A stretch of 64,000 nucleotides of DNA from Bubalus kerabau (GCF_029407905.1 NC_073630.1:41441001-41505000), one strand, 5' to 3'; positions 38,601 through 44,153 are shown, counted from the stretch's first letter. A program made the numbers and translations. Notes: generated by a model from the letters alone, not told the origin.

Positions 38601-41600
38601 TTATAAGATTCTCCTCTAACATATAGGTGATAGATGTCAGAAATGGAAGAGTTTTTCTAATTAAATTCACTTGGGAAAGTGTATGAATATTACTGGTAAG
38701 TGTTTATTGTACTTGTATAGATTTTTTGTGTACATTTCTCACCATAATACCATGCCTACTATGTTCCTAAGAGTTTTGCTTGCTTATTTTCCAGTGTTCA
38801 CACTTGGAACATTTATTTATGGTACATTTTCAGTAGCTGCTGTTGGGACTGATTGTCACTGACTTGCTCATATTTTATGAGGCTATTTTTAATAATTATA
38901 TTATTTCCTTTAATAGAAAAGAATAAAGATGTATACATAACTCCTCTCAAGGAAGTAAAAGCAACTCGAACGAAATCCACTCAGCAAAAGACCAACAGAG
39001 GTAATAACATGGATTGTCTAACTTTACAACTTTTCAGTTTTGTTATTGAATGAAATACTTTGTTTCCTTGGGTAAGTGTAAAGATTTTTCAATGTCTTGC
39101 TGCTGCTTCTGCTAAGTCGCTTCAGTCGTGTCCGACTCTGTGCGACCCCATAGACGGCAGTCCACCAGGCCCTGTCGTCCCTGGGATTCTCCAGGCAAGA
39201 ACACTGGAGTGGGTTGCCATTTCCTTCTCCAATGCATGAAAGTGAAAAGTGAAAGTGAAGTCACTCAGTTGTGTCTGACTCTGCAACCCCATGGATTGCA
39301 GCCTACCAGGCTCCTCCATCCATGGGATTTTCCAGGCAAGAGTACTGGAGTGGGTTGCCATTGCATATCCTTAAATTTCTTTTTGATTTGTTTCAGCTTA
39401 TATTAGGTTTTACTTTGTTTCTAAAAAAGGTAATAACTGTTGCTTCAAGTGCTTTTGATTGAAAGAAGTATGATGCAAAAGATCTGTTGCAAAGGACTGT
39501 TCGGCTTAAACTAAGATTTATTTATATTATCAGTTGTTTGCTCTCTGTCCTTTATATGATTAAGCATTTTTGTCCCTTTTATCCTCCTAGTATTTTTCTG
39601 GGCTTCTATTTTCCTTTTATTTCATGTTTTCCCAACTTAATTTATTTTCCAAGGGATATCCAACAATAAGGGATTTGTTGGAATAAAGTAAATGTTGACT
39701 GTTTAGGGGTCACTTAGAAAAAAATCTGAAAATCAAGGTCTTTTTAATCTTTTATTATTTTCTTATTACAAAAGCAATGCATGCTTGTTACAGAAGAATC
39801 AGAAAACACATCCAAGCAAACTAAAGAATGCTAATAATTCCATTCATGAGTCAACCATTTAAAAAAAAATTTTTTTTGAAGCCCTTTTCTATTAAGATTT
39901 AATTATTTCTAAATGGAATCTGGCCATGATATGGTTTTGGAGCCAGTTATTTGAATGCTGATTGCTAGATATTGTTCCATATCAGTCCCATATTGTTGGA
40001 TGTTTTCTTGGGGATAACTGCATTAGAAGTTTACAAGCAAGTATGTAATGTTGGAAGAAAACAAAAGAAAAAATTGAATAAGTATGGTATATAAATTTCA
40101 ACCAAATGACCATACTGAATAATTTGGCTTTGATCAGACTGCTTTTAGTCAGATATACTACATGAATTCCACCTCTTATTTTTTTTAATAGCTCAAATTT
40201 CATTTGTGTATGATATTTTATTATCATAAATGAGGATCATCACAGGCCACTTAACTTTGTAAATTTCTATCAGGTAGAATTTTTGTAACCCCCTCCAGCA
40301 TATAAAGGCCTTAATTTTATTCTGAAATGTTTTAGGGCACACATTTGAATTGACCTTGTAATTTGAATATTTTAATATTCAAATTTGAATATTTTCTTGT
40401 AAAATTTAAATATTTTACAAGAAACCATATCTTACTGATTAAAGTTCTATTTCTTTGGGACCTGTTTTATGGGCTTAATCTATCTTTCTAACCTTATCAT
40501 TAGGTCGACATATACCTTGTGCCATTAAGGGGTACACTCTTTATGTAGCATTTTTCACATGCTTCGTTTCCCCAAATGAATTTACAGAATTTCCCTCCGT
40601 ATAACTCAGTTTCCATCTTTTCCCTTGCCTATTGTCAGAGCTTACATAAGAAATTAGTAAAATTTTAATCTTACTTGGGTTCCATTTCTCTATGGTATTG
40701 GTACTTTGTATCAAGGTGTCTGGGGACCAGGAGGGAAGGGTGGTGAAGAGGGGAAAATAAAGGGTGGGTAGTTGAGAAAATAGGTTTAAAATGAGCAATT
40801 GATAATGAGTTATATACTGTCTTTAAGGACGGAGAAAAGTGGTAGCTTCAGCTAGAACGAACAGAAGACGTCAGACTGTTGAAGCTGAGGCTAACTCTGA
40901 AAGGTATGCCATGTATATCTAGAATATGTAAAGAAGCCTATCTTCATTTTTTAAAAAATTATCTAGAAGTTAAAAAAATTGTAGTTTGCTTATACTGTGA
41001 ATATATAACAAGATAATCTGGAAATGCATAGCTTTTTAGATTATCCAGGAGTATTTGACTTCCTCTGGTTTGTGTGCTTTTCCTATTGGTTGACGTGACT
41101 TTTAGTACTATGTAATTATTTTTATGTTCAAATTATATTTCCATCTGTTCGTCTAGTTAAAAGATCATGTATGTATGTCATCTCTGAATTTGAATTGGCA
41201 AACTACTGAGATTTAGATTTGGGTTCTCTACATTTATAATGATAGAATAATTCTACCTGTAATTTGGATGGTGTTAGTGGTATAATTTATTTTTGATTTC
41301 TGCCAATAAGCCACTATTGGAAGCTGAATGTTTACAGCTGTCTTGTGTTCATTCATTCATAGGTAAAATGTATATATTTTCAGTATATAATTTTAAAGGT
41401 GTGATTAAATTGAAAAAGTATATTTTGGGGATGCTTGCTCTTTAGTGTTTTAGGAATTTATTTGCCTAAATAAATAGAACTTATTTTTTTCACTACTTGA
41501 GTATCCCATAAAATTCTCGGGCAGTTGCTATGGTTCCTGTTTAATTACAGGCTTCATTATAGAAATTTAAGTTTTTGTTTTTTGCTTTATTCTGTATAAT

Positions 41601-41876
41601 ACCAGGTCAGTGTTTCTTGGTTTTTAGTTTTAAGCTCAATGGAATCAGGATATCAATCACACACTGATAGAATGACAGAAACAAAGTTTTATTTATAAAT
41701 AAACTTGTTTTAAAGCTTATATTTAAATTGGTGTATTTCAACATTTGTTTAGTGATCATGAAGTTCCAGAACCAGAATCAGAAATGAGGATGAGATTACC
41801 AAGACGAGCCAAAACAGCAGCACTAGAAAAAAGTAAACTTAACCTTGCACAATTTCTCAATGAAGATACAAGTTAG
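937..41876 (+). CDS. NCAPG: NCAPG, condensin I subunit G (3' three-quarters: exons 6-21)
   Basis: Non-SMC condensin I complex subunit G, a HEAT-repeat protein that works with NCAPD2, NCAPH and the SMC2/SMC4 ATPase to compact mitotic chromosomes. Sixteen exons were placed by matching their translation to the known vertebrate protein and by GT-AG borders; every exon phase joins correctly. The joined frame gives about 758 codons and ends in TAG at 41874-41876, against roughly 755 for the same part of the human protein as I remember it. Order: HEAT-type helices (exons 6-10), a charged coiled-coil (exon 11), the Cnd3-type helical region (exons 12-17), then a basic, low-complexity tail with a Thr-Pro site (exons 18-21). 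No frameshift or premature stop is seen. Exons 1-5, the start codon and the promoter lie left of the window. Exon numbers assume the last exon is 21. Confidence 0.97.
1130..1607 (+). other. NCAPG: NCAPG intron 6
   Basis: A 478-bp T-rich intron. No repeat or other feature recognised. Confidence 0.8.
1608..1757 (+). CDS. NCAPG: NCAPG exon 7
   Basis: Acceptor AATGAAG ends at 1607 and donor GTAAAA starts at 1758. Encodes KLIPADTLTPEFALYW through EEFLEQILPEPVVYAEYLL. Both ends split codons (AG|G and AG|T), which match the neighbouring exons. Around ALYWRVLCEHLKSKG it differs at several residues from the human protein as I recall it, but the length is the same. Confidence 0.96.
2440..3010 (-). repeat. 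Old L1 3' fragment
   Basis: Reads like the antisense of an old mammalian L1 3' region: phrases such as 'gacatttaggatgttctcagttttc' shortened by age and 'ggaattgttgggccaaag' near 2980-3000 resemble the familiar L1 3'-UTR. Borders are approximate and the subfamily is not assigned. Confidence 0.5.
3068..3186 (-). repeat. CHR-type tRNA-derived SINE
   Basis: A poly-T start and the antisense of the tRNA-like box (AGTCTTAACCGCTGGACCAT) at the right end are typical of cetartiodactyl tRNA-Glu-derived SINEs. The element lies on the - strand in an L1-derived background. Confidence 0.75.
3283..3493 (-). mobile_element. Bov-tA SINE with target-site duplication
   Basis: Antisense Bov-tA: Bov-A part (cagtcctatctgactcttt) followed by the tRNA-Glu-like part (gcaggcagattctttaccat). 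It is flanked by a perfect 12-bp duplication GCTTTTGCTTAT at 3271-3282 and 3494-3505, which sets the borders. Confidence 0.9.
3781..3868 (+). repeat. BovB LINE 3' end
   Basis: About 90 bp of the BovB 3' terminus (gcctggtgtgctgcagtcca, gagtcggacacaactga), ending in a short ACAACAACA tail. Strongly 5'-truncated. Confidence 0.8.
5037..5238 (-). repeat. BovB LINE 3' fragment
   Basis: Antisense BovB 3' end beginning TTGTTGTTCAG at the left and running through the diagnostic block that ends near CAGCATCAGGGTC. About 200 bp long and diverged. Confidence 0.8.
5430..5650 (+). mobile_element. Bov-tA SINE
   Basis: Sense Bov-tA: tRNA-Glu-like head (ccctggtggctcagtggtta) then the Bov-A body (ggaacctggcaggctacagt). 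Its 3' end runs straight into the CA microsatellite, which probably grew from the SINE tail. Confidence 0.85.
5646..5699. repeat. (CA)n microsatellite
   Basis: About 54 bp of CA dinucleotides with two single-base interruptions (CGC), directly after a Bov-tA 3' end. Confidence 0.95.
5786..5945 (-). mobile_element. Bov-tA SINE, truncated
   Basis: Antisense Bov-tA of about 160 bp ending with the tRNA-like part (ggcagattctttaccatctg). Flanks share CCCTAAGCAAGG (5774-5785) and CCCTCAAGCAAGG (5945-5957), a probable target-site duplication with one inserted base. Confidence 0.8.
6457..6597 (+). CDS. NCAPG: NCAPG exon 8
   Basis: Acceptor TTGTTTTAG ends at 6456 and donor GTACAT starts at 6598. Encodes YIQSIPVVNEEQRGDF through LILIIKSLDTNEEGG, with codons split AG|T and AG|G. 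Almost identical to the human segment as I know it. Confidence 0.96.
6598..7159 (+). other. NCAPG: NCAPG intron 8
   Basis: A 562-bp AT-rich intron. No repeat family recognised. Confidence 0.75.
7160..7283 (+). CDS. NCAPG: NCAPG exon 9, carrying the Ile442 codon
   Basis: Acceptor GAATTTAG ends at 7159 and a consensus donor GTAAGT starts at 7284. Encodes KRLLGILQEILTLPTTPISL, then ISFLVERLLHIIIDDNKRIQI. Counting against the known protein places residue 442 at the Ile after TPISL, codon ATT at 7221-7223. This is the position of the published cattle c.1326T>G (Ile442Met) variant; exon 9 also agrees with the published exon number. The window carries the T (Ile) allele. Confidence 0.93.
7588..8330 (-). 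mobile_element. BovB LINE, 5'-truncated (about 740 bp)
   Basis: Antisense BovB. The left end GTTGTTGTTGAGTTGCCAAG is the 3' terminus; the right end reaches the segment coding ...EEELKSLL just after the reverse-transcriptase active site. Broken reading frames on the - strand (for example 7935-8240, VDFLFLVSKITGDDYRHEI-like) match the BovB C-terminal part. No clear target-site duplication was found. Confidence 0.85.
8458..8543. repeat. Short local tandem repeat
   Basis: The unit AAATAAGTATCTTTATTTTT and its variants with AAAGTGCTTGGT/GATAAATAAGTATCTT occur two to three times in a row. Probably slippage in an AT-rich tract. Confidence 0.7.
9285..9374 (+). CDS. NCAPG: NCAPG exon 10
   Basis: Acceptor TTTATCAG ends at 9284 and donor GTAACT starts at 9375; 30 whole codons. 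Encodes VTEIISEIRAPIVTVAVNND and PADARKKELK. The phase is 0 at both ends. Confidence 0.96.
9375..9692 (+). other. NCAPG: NCAPG intron 10
   Basis: A 318-bp intron with no recognised repeat. Confidence 0.8.
9693..9872 (+). CDS. NCAPG: NCAPG exon 11 (coiled-coil)
   Basis: Acceptor TTTTCTTAG ends at 9692 and donor GTATAG starts at 9873; 60 whole codons. The translation MAEIKVKLIEAKDSLENC, then FHRASELKEEIKALEDAKIN and LLKETEQHEMKEVHIEK, is highly charged with heptad-like leucines, so a coiled-coil insert between the two helical-repeat halves is likely. The first ATG is internal to the gene. Confidence 0.96.
11018..11130 (-). repeat. MIR SINE fragment
   Basis: The order 'cattttatag...ggcaagtaacttgcctgagg' then 'gattcagacccaggc' is the antisense MIR core. 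Old and diverged. Confidence 0.65.
11388..14168 (-). mobile_element. BovB LINE, 2.78 kb, degenerate
   Basis: Antisense BovB covering the 3' end (left), reverse transcriptase and much of the endonuclease part (right). Readable - strand pieces include KRSVFIPIPKKG near 12700 and NKTGGADCSSDNEILI near 13540. The active-site YADD reads YTHD (12160-12171), and the frame is cut by many stops and shifts. A perfect 10-bp target-site duplication AAAGATCATG at 11378-11387 and 14169-14178 fixes both borders. It is 5'-truncated relative to a roughly 3.2-kb full element and cannot be active. Confidence 0.92.
14200..14580. repeat. Old interspersed repeat, family not assigned
   Basis: Text such as 'gatttctgggtagatggcag' and 'gcctgttggacgtacaagag' resembles a widespread old mammalian repeat also echoed at 18600-18870. 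The 92-codon open frame inside it (14304-14579) is therefore not a gene. Confidence 0.4.
14740..14850 (+). CDS. NCAPG: NCAPG exon 12
   Basis: Acceptor TTGTTTTAG ends at 14739 and donor GTATGT starts at 14851; 37 codons. Encodes NDAETLQKCLILCYELLKQM then a more variable STSTGIGATMDGIIESL. Start of the Cnd3-type region. Confidence 0.96.
14851..17068 (+). other. NCAPG: NCAPG intron 12
   Basis: A 2.2-kb AT-rich intron with one MER5-like fragment and a short tandem duplication (TAGATCTATGAGG twice, 16943-16973). Nothing else recognised; the open frame at 16624-16857 has no similarity I know. Confidence 0.7.
15205..15490 (+). repeat. MER5A-like hAT element
   Basis: Matches the familiar pattern 'tctgatagaaatataatgca ... 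ttctagtagctgcatt ... agtagccacatgtgg' of the nonautonomous hAT-Charlie family MER5. Diverged, so old. Confidence 0.6.
17069..17188 (+). CDS. NCAPG: NCAPG exon 13
   Basis: Acceptor CATTTTAG ends at 17068 and donor GTAAGA starts at 17189; 40 codons. Encodes ILPGIINVHPVVRNLAVLCL and GCCGLQNQDFASKHFVLLLQ, a strongly conserved helical segment. Confidence 0.97.
17859..18128 (+). mobile_element. BOV-A2 SINE (dimer)
   Basis: Two Bov-A monomers in tandem, each with the GGAGAATCCCA and GAGTCnGACACGACTGA blocks, joined by TTCACTTTTCACTTTCATGC. The 3' end is a run of AGCAGCAGGAGCAGCAG. Confidence 0.9.
18190..18545 (+). repeat. Old MER-type DNA transposon (copy 1)
   Basis: Begins 'ggattggcaaaccttttcta' and ends 'tagtttgcagatccct'; these match the termini of a common old mammalian nonautonomous DNA transposon. 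A second copy lies at 56280-56475. The subfamily is not assigned. Confidence 0.55.
18887..18972 (-). repeat. BovB 3' end, 86 bp
   Basis: CAGTTCAGTTCAGTTCAGTC followed by GCTCAGTCGTGTCCGACTCC is the antisense 3' terminus of BovB. The copy stops after CCTGTCCATCAC, so it is severely 5'-truncated. Confidence 0.75.
19777..20137. repeat. Imperfect inverted pair
   Basis: The left arm 19777-19855 is the reverse complement of the right arm 20013-20137, apart from a block of about 46 bases (20047-20092) present only in the right arm. Shared words include CATTTGGGCC(T/C)AGC, TTTACTTGGAAAATA, TTGTCAAATGTAGTGG and AAAAAAGCTGCAAGG. The spacing is about 157 bp. Confidence 0.85.
20090..20295 (+). pseudogene. 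hAT transposase-like remnant
   Basis: The + strand reading frame contains ETSFNVAYDIAKKKKAYTVR then EDVGKSCVLEMVKLF. This resembles the motif in hAT (Charlie/ZBED/SCAND-type) transposases where a 'VAYxIAKxKKPHTIGE...KPCxxEMV' stretch is found. The frame has no start of its own, overlaps the right arm of the inverted pair and ends at 20295. I infer a fossil fragment; a chance match is less likely but possible. Confidence 0.55.
20818..21101 (-). mobile_element. BOV-A2 SINE with target-site duplication
   Basis: Antisense dimer with both Bov-A monomers. A perfect 12-bp duplication AGATTGACCCCT lies at 20806-20817 and 21102-21113. Next to the left copy the words AAGTGTAGATTGA appear a second time (20821-20833), a small extra tandem duplication. 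Confidence 0.9.
21465..21597 (+). mobile_element. Bov-A monomer
   Basis: A single sense Bov-A unit (ggagaaggaaatggcaaccc to gagtgactaacag). Flanks ACATCAATAAT (21454-21464) and ACATGAATAAT (21598-21608) are a target-site duplication with one mismatch. Confidence 0.8.
23335..23562 (+). CDS. NCAPG: NCAPG exon 14
   Basis: Acceptor TTTCAATTTAG ends at 23334 and donor GTAAGA starts at 23563; 76 codons. Encodes VLQIDDVTIKISALKAVFDQ, an acidic Glu-rich linker (EINSNEEQESKESEEETA) and NVLKLLSDFLDSE. The linker appears one residue longer than the human form I remember. Confidence 0.97.
23856..23976 (-). repeat. CHR-type tRNA-derived SINE
   Basis: A poly-T run, then 'gaccagggattgaactccac' and 'gagtcttaaccactggactg' and 'ccagggaagtcc', the antisense tRNA-like promoter region. 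Confidence 0.8.
24115..24650 (-). repeat. Old L1 fragment
   Basis: Antisense L1 3' region with 'attgagatgaaattgacata', 'aaatggaatcataaaatatg' and 'atggcagaataatattctgt'. Old, no frame left. Confidence 0.7.
24800..25497 (-). repeat. Old L1 fragment, cut by a BovB insertion
   Basis: Antisense L1: 'ttttttatggctgaataata', 'cccaaaaatgggattgctga', 'gaggtgatatctcattgtgg' and 'tttgtatatggtgcaaggta'. The BovB at 25507 entered it; L1-like text resumes after 27220. Confidence 0.7.
25507..27055. mobile_element. BovB LINE with 5' inversion
   Basis: Left part (25507-about 26051) is BovB on the - strand, coding NAEFQRIARRDKKAF through CQQIWKTQQWPQ. Right part (about 26052-27055) is BovB on the + strand, starting at HLTCLLRNLYAGQEA and running to the 3' end GAGTCGGACACGACTGAGCA. 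Flanks TGATCAGTTGT (25497-25507) and TGATTAGTTGT (27056-27066) are a target-site duplication with one mismatch, so both parts arrived as one insertion. About 320 bp of BovB between the two parts is missing, judged against the copy at 52477-52797. This is the expected product of twin priming. Confidence 0.88.
26208..26846 (+). pseudogene. BovB reverse transcriptase, C-terminal fragment
   Basis: A 212-codon open frame within the inverted BovB. It keeps the catalytic box as YADD (26280-26291) followed by SEEELKSLLMKV and KLNIQKTKIM, then the cysteine-containing C-terminal part (YGCESWTVKKAE, ELWCWRRLLRVPWTARR). It lacks the upstream polymerase and endonuclease parts, so it cannot work alone. One of the better preserved LINE frames here. 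Confidence 0.85.
27073..27220 (-). repeat. CHR-type tRNA-derived SINE
   Basis: Poly-T start, 'gtgggatcttagttcccccg', 'gaccagggatcgaatccatg', 'gagtcttaaccactggatca' and 'ccagggaagtccc'. Only about 7 bp after the BovB duplication. Confidence 0.85.
27345..28900 (-). mobile_element. Younger ruminant L1, 3' part, inside an older L1
   Basis: Antisense L1 with a ruminant-type 3' UTR ('cgtgaatctgccagatatac') and the ORF2 C-terminus still readable on the - strand at 27804-28142: WWEYKFIQSLWRKLWRLLKT, IPLLGRNPEETKSEKYTRNP, TAALFTIARTWKKP and STDEWIKNL. The same L1 section appears again in older form at 29025-29300, so this is a second L1 that landed in the first. Confidence 0.8.
28925..29010 (-). repeat. 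CHR-like SINE scrap
   Basis: 'ccccctgcagtagaaggtgg', 'agtcttaacaactggac' and 'ggaccaccagggaa' are the tRNA-like end of a CHR SINE, interrupted and rearranged, at the edge of the younger L1. Confidence 0.55.
29015..29519 (-). repeat. Older L1, continued
   Basis: Antisense L1 ('tttatcagatatataatttg', 'ttctcccattccataggctg') that continues the copy seen before 27345, followed by a second L1 scrap from about 29310. Confidence 0.65.
29531..29828 (+). mobile_element. BOV-A2 SINE with an internal tandem duplication
   Basis: Sense dimer between perfect 11-bp duplications GACTAGTGATG (29520-29530 and 29829-29839), inserted in L1. Its first monomer has an exact 24-bp tandem duplication: 29558-29581 is repeated at 29582-29605. 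Confidence 0.92.
29840..32690 (-). repeat. Old L1, ORF2 region
   Basis: Long antisense L1 with many familiar ORF2 and UTR phrases ('tcctgtttctgatcttaggg', 'ttgctagtaatttggtaaag', 'ttcattgagtttgtttttcc'). All frames are broken. Probably one or two merged old copies; right border approximate. Confidence 0.7.
33135..33250 (+). repeat. L2-like fragment
   Basis: 'tcaacaagtacttgacagc', 'tatgtgccagtcactata' and 'aaaatctctgccctcatgg' match the old L2 3'-end pattern. Confidence 0.5.
33300..33350. repeat. Low-complexity T/A tract
   Basis: Repeats of TTTTATATTTTTATTT over about 50 bp; simple sequence only. Confidence 0.7.
33456..34315 (-). mobile_element. BovB LINE, 860 bp, 5'-truncated
   Basis: Antisense BovB from its 3' end at the left through the reverse-transcriptase box, which reads YADD (34190-34201). 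The flanks TATGGCCTGTCAAC (33442-33455) and TATGACCTGTCAAC (34316-34329) form a 14-bp target-site duplication with one mismatch. Confidence 0.9.
34478..34690 (-). repeat. MIR SINE
   Basis: Antisense MIR: 'tttattaagggtttactatg', 'gaggcacaaagaagttaagt' and 'catgcagctaggaagt' lie in the expected order over about 210 bp. Confidence 0.75.
35234..35415 (+). CDS. NCAPG: NCAPG exon 15
   Basis: Acceptor TTTTTAATAG ends at 35233 and donor GTATTT starts at 35416. Encodes VSELRTGAAEGLAKLMFSGL, LVSSRILSHLVLLWYNPVTE and EDVRLRNCLGVFFPMFAYAS, with a split Arg codon (AG|G) at the end. Highly conserved. Confidence 0.97.
35681..35855 (+). CDS. NCAPG: NCAPG exon 16
   Basis: Acceptor TTTTCAATAG ends at 35680 and donor GTGGGT starts at 35856. 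Encodes TNQECFEEAFLPTLQTLANA and ITNVAELLVDLTRPSGLNPQ. The preceding intron (35416-35680) is only 265 bp, and its last 164 bp are open in frame with this exon, which makes a longer chance frame (35517-35930). Confidence 0.97.
35856..38016 (+). other. NCAPG: NCAPG intron 16
   Basis: A 2.2-kb intron. It holds a small direct and inverted repeat of TTGTCTGAAATAAT (36060-36098), an L1 3' end, and GA-rich old-repeat-like text around 37150-37700 in which the open frames at 37148-37486 and 37428-37688 have no known similarity. Confidence 0.7.
36096..36412 (+). repeat. L1 3' UTR fragment
   Basis: Sense L1 3' end: 'ttatttgtggaatctaaaaa', 'gactagtggttatcagag', 'cacctaaaactaatataatg' and an A-rich end 'ttaattaaaaaa'. 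Subfamily not assigned (L1MA/L1MB-like). Confidence 0.7.
38017..38178 (+). CDS. NCAPG: NCAPG exon 17
   Basis: Acceptor GATTTGCCAG ends at 38016 and consensus donor GTAAGT starts at 38179; 54 codons. Encodes ALTVHDNLAMKICNEILTCP through AKDLLVVLNEILE. Confidence 0.97.
38371..38420. repeat. Short AT-rich tandem repeat before exon 18
   Basis: ATGCTGCAT(T)AAAAAA occurs three times within about 50 bp, ending 18 bp before the acceptor of exon 18, where a branch point would normally lie. Confidence 0.75.
38438..38576 (+). CDS. NCAPG: NCAPG exon 18
   Basis: Acceptor TTCTATTACAG ends at 38437 and donor GTAACG starts at 38577. Encodes QVKDRTCLRALEKIKIQLEK then the less conserved HSDQAVAAQDDITTMTVLQS, ending with a split Glu codon (G|AA). 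Start of the flexible C-terminal tail. Confidence 0.96.
38577..38916 (+). other. NCAPG: NCAPG intron 18
   Basis: A 340-bp intron; nothing recognised. Confidence 0.8.
38917..39000 (+). CDS. NCAPG: NCAPG exon 19
   Basis: Acceptor CTTTAATAG ends at 38916 and donor GTAATA starts at 39001. Encodes KNKDVYITPLKEVKATRTKS and TQQKTNR, with split codons at both ends (G|AA and G|GA). The ITP is a Ser/Thr-Pro site conserved with the human YMTP, a plausible mitotic kinase target (inference). Basic tail. Confidence 0.95.
39098..39365 (-). mobile_element. BOV-A2 SINE
   Basis: Antisense dimer from TGCTGCTGCTTCTGCTAAGT to GGGTTGCCATTGCA. Both monomers are present; no clear target-site duplication was found. 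Confidence 0.9.
40360..40424. repeat. Two adjacent perfect AT inverted repeats
   Basis: First: AATTTGAATATT (40360-40371), 2-base loop, complement at 40374-40385. Second: TTTCTTGTAAAAT (40393-40405), 6-base loop, complement at 40412-40424. Both stems are perfect. Confidence 0.85.
40828..40903 (+). CDS. NCAPG: NCAPG exon 20
   Basis: Acceptor GTCTTTAAG ends at 40827 and donor GTATGC starts at 40904. Encodes RRKVVASARTNRRRQTVEAE then ANSE, with split codons at both ends. Rich in arginine; the tail of condensin subunits is a likely DNA-contact and phosphorylation region (family knowledge). Confidence 0.95.
40904..41752 (+). other. NCAPG: NCAPG intron 20
   Basis: An 849-bp AT-rich intron without recognised repeats. 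Confidence 0.75.
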
Positions 41877-41970
41877 GAGAAGAAATGATGGCGGTGGAGT
41901 CCTTTGAAAAATGGCCTTTAAAATTATGTTCAGTTCTTTGCTTTAATAAAGTTACCCTTGTATGAAAATT
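41753..41970 (+). CDS. NCAPG: NCAPG exon 21 (last), with 3' UTR
   Basis: Acceptor TTTGTTTAG ends at 41752. Encodes DHEVPEPESEMRMRLPRRAK and TAALEKSKLNLAQFLNEDTS, stop TAG at 41874-41876. The basic RMRLPRRAK block is a likely nuclear-localisation or DNA-contact patch. The shortest 3' UTR would end about 15-20 bp after the AATAAA at 41945; longer forms are possible because further AATAAA sites follow (for example 42669). Confidence 0.95.
41945..41950 (+). terminator. NCAPG: NCAPG polyadenylation signal
   Basis: AATAAA, 69 bp after the stop codon, followed by GT/T-rich sequence (AATTGTCTGATTCTTG). The first canonical signal downstream of the gene. Confidence 0.85.
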
Positions 41971-42640
41971 GTCTGATTCTTGCAGAAATTTCTGGTGTGT
42001 GATTCCACATTGTTTTATCCTGTATTGAATCTATAAGTGTGCTTATTGCTCCATCTGCTATCAATCAATCATGGATTTAATAAGAATCTAAGGTGGGTCT
42101 GGGAACCTGCCTTTTAACAGGTCTCCCAGGTAATCCTTATGAATTTTCATGTTTAAAATCATGGCATATGGGCAACATCTAAGTGTAATTAGCTGGCTGC
42201 TTGCTTTGAGAAACTTGACTTAGCTGTGGCATATCCAACATAGATAATAACTCCTCAGAACACATTTTTAAAATGACATCCTAAGGACAAATAAATACCA
42301 CAAACTAGTCAGAAACAAGCTTATTTCCAGGGAAGACTAGTATGATGAACCAGAGTCCCCAGCATCCAAGTTCAAAAGTTATCATTTTGTGATCCTTACA
42401 CTTTAAAATATTTTGATAATGCTACTTCTATAGGTGATTTTTTTCCCCAAAGTGTTTGCATATGAGAGCCAAAGTTTGCTTATGTTGATGGTTCCTTGGT
42501 TAGGGAGATGTTCACATATATGTATTAATGATGGGGTTTTCTGTGTTTGGGATATAACAAAATATTTATTGAGTGATTAAAAAATACTAGTAGGAAAAGA
42601 ATGTGACAGCAAGTTCACTACATACTAATTTATGAGCACT
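41971..42640. other. Space between convergent genes
   Basis: No coding exon or young repeat recognised. It may be part of a longer NCAPG 3' UTR or of the LCORL 3' UTR. Confidence 0.5.
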
Positions 42641-42657
42641 ATTTCTTCAACTGTAAA

Positions 42658-42663
42658 TTTATT
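42658..42663 (-). terminator. LCORL: Candidate LCORL polyadenylation signal
   Basis: TTTATT on the + strand, i.e. AATAAA on the - strand, about 1.5 kb after the LCORL stop. Others occur at 42565-42570 and 42835-42840. A + strand AATAAA lies only 6 bp away (42669-42674), so this short stretch has signals for both strands. Which one is used cannot be told by reading. Confidence 0.45.
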
Positions 42664-44153
42664 TTCTGAATAAAATTGGCACTTGCCTGACTTAAGAAAC
42701 TTACTCTGTCAAATCAGTCCTCTTTCTTTGTGTTAATACCCAACAAAACATCTTTTACCCTCTGATAATCTAATTATTCAGAACAGAAATAACCTAACAT
42801 TGGATCTATTTTAATAATTGTGCTTTTTTAAAGGTTTATTTCTGAGAGGCCATTTCCTTAAGGTGATGTTCTCTGATGGAGCTGAAGTTAAGACTGCTGT
42901 GCTTTTCTGGGCCAGAGTGCTATGTTACATATGTATATATGCTTTATACAACTGAGAAATATAAAAGGAGCCCAGAAGTTACAAAGAACGCTTATTAAGC
43001 TAAAAGGAAAATGAAGATATGGTGGTGATACAAAACAGTGAAAATCAGATGATTGTTTTTCATTCTGTTGGCTGTCTTTTCCTGTGCTTCAGATTCTTTA
43101 TGTAAGCCTTTTTGATAAATCCCTGTCATTTAAAAAATTATTTGGGGGGTGGTGTAGGTTGGGATAAATAAGGTCTTAAAAGGTATGCTATAAGTAAAAG
43201 TCTTGAGAATCTCAATAAACTAAATCCCTTTTAATCCATAGCTATCCAAAGGGAAGCGGCCATATTCTTACATACTTACATGGACCACCATACCACAGCT
43301 TGCTTTCTCTGGCATGGGAAAAATAACTTTAAGCACCAAACTTTGAGTATTCTTACTATTCAAGTTTTAGACACAATCACATAAGCCAATGATGAAGCTA
43401 TGCTTTGCACTACTAAAGGAATATTATCCTCATTTTAGGACATCCCTTTACACTTTAAAATAAATGGCTAGAATACAATAAAATCAATAGATGTAAATCC
43501 ATTTACCATTTTTCATTCAAAACTGATAACTTACAAAAAATCAAACAGTATTCTTATCTGCAAGAGGCACAGATATGCTGAAGAGTAAACATGCAGTTGT
43601 GCCATTGCTCTTAAAGCCCACAGACTTCATAGGTTTAAAAGTACAGAGAAATAACTGATCAGATTCTCCCTATGAATGAAACACTTGATGATAAACTATG
43701 ATCAATTTTCTATACATATATAACTTTGAAAAAGATACTTCTAAGTGATACCTTTGCCTTTTACCAATTTGCTTCGAGGTAGTTGGTATCCACCTGTTAG
43801 ACAACCGTTCATGGGTCAAGTCATCAGAAGTCTTTACAGCACTAGCCTTCTAAATTTCACAATGCATTATATATTAAGACTTTGTGTACAGAAATAAAAC
43901 GGGACAATTACATATTTAGGGTGTAAAAAATTCACAAAATACCATTAAAAAGAGAAACATCAAAATCCATTTGTACTGCAAAATTCCACAATGGTCTGGC
44001 ATAAAACATGTAAAAAATACAAAGAATATAATCAAAATGATTAATGATTTTATAGACAAATCACAAGACCAGAAGTATTTAAAAATCAATAAATGCTATC
44101 GGCAGAAAGAATGTTGATGTACAAAATAAGGATAGTGCAAGAAGAACTGCAAT
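42664..44153 (-). other. LCORL: Probable LCORL 3' UTR
   Basis: AT-rich sequence downstream of the LCORL stop codon, free of recognisable young repeats, which fits a 3' UTR. The end depends on which polyadenylation signal is used. Confidence 0.55.

Larger units (their letters stand above)
39001..40827 (+). other. NCAPG: NCAPG intron 19
   Basis: A 1.8-kb intron with one BOV-A2 and two strong AT hairpins (40360-40424). From 39366 to 40355 I see only AT-rich sequence and faint LINE-like text near 39750. Confidence 0.7.
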
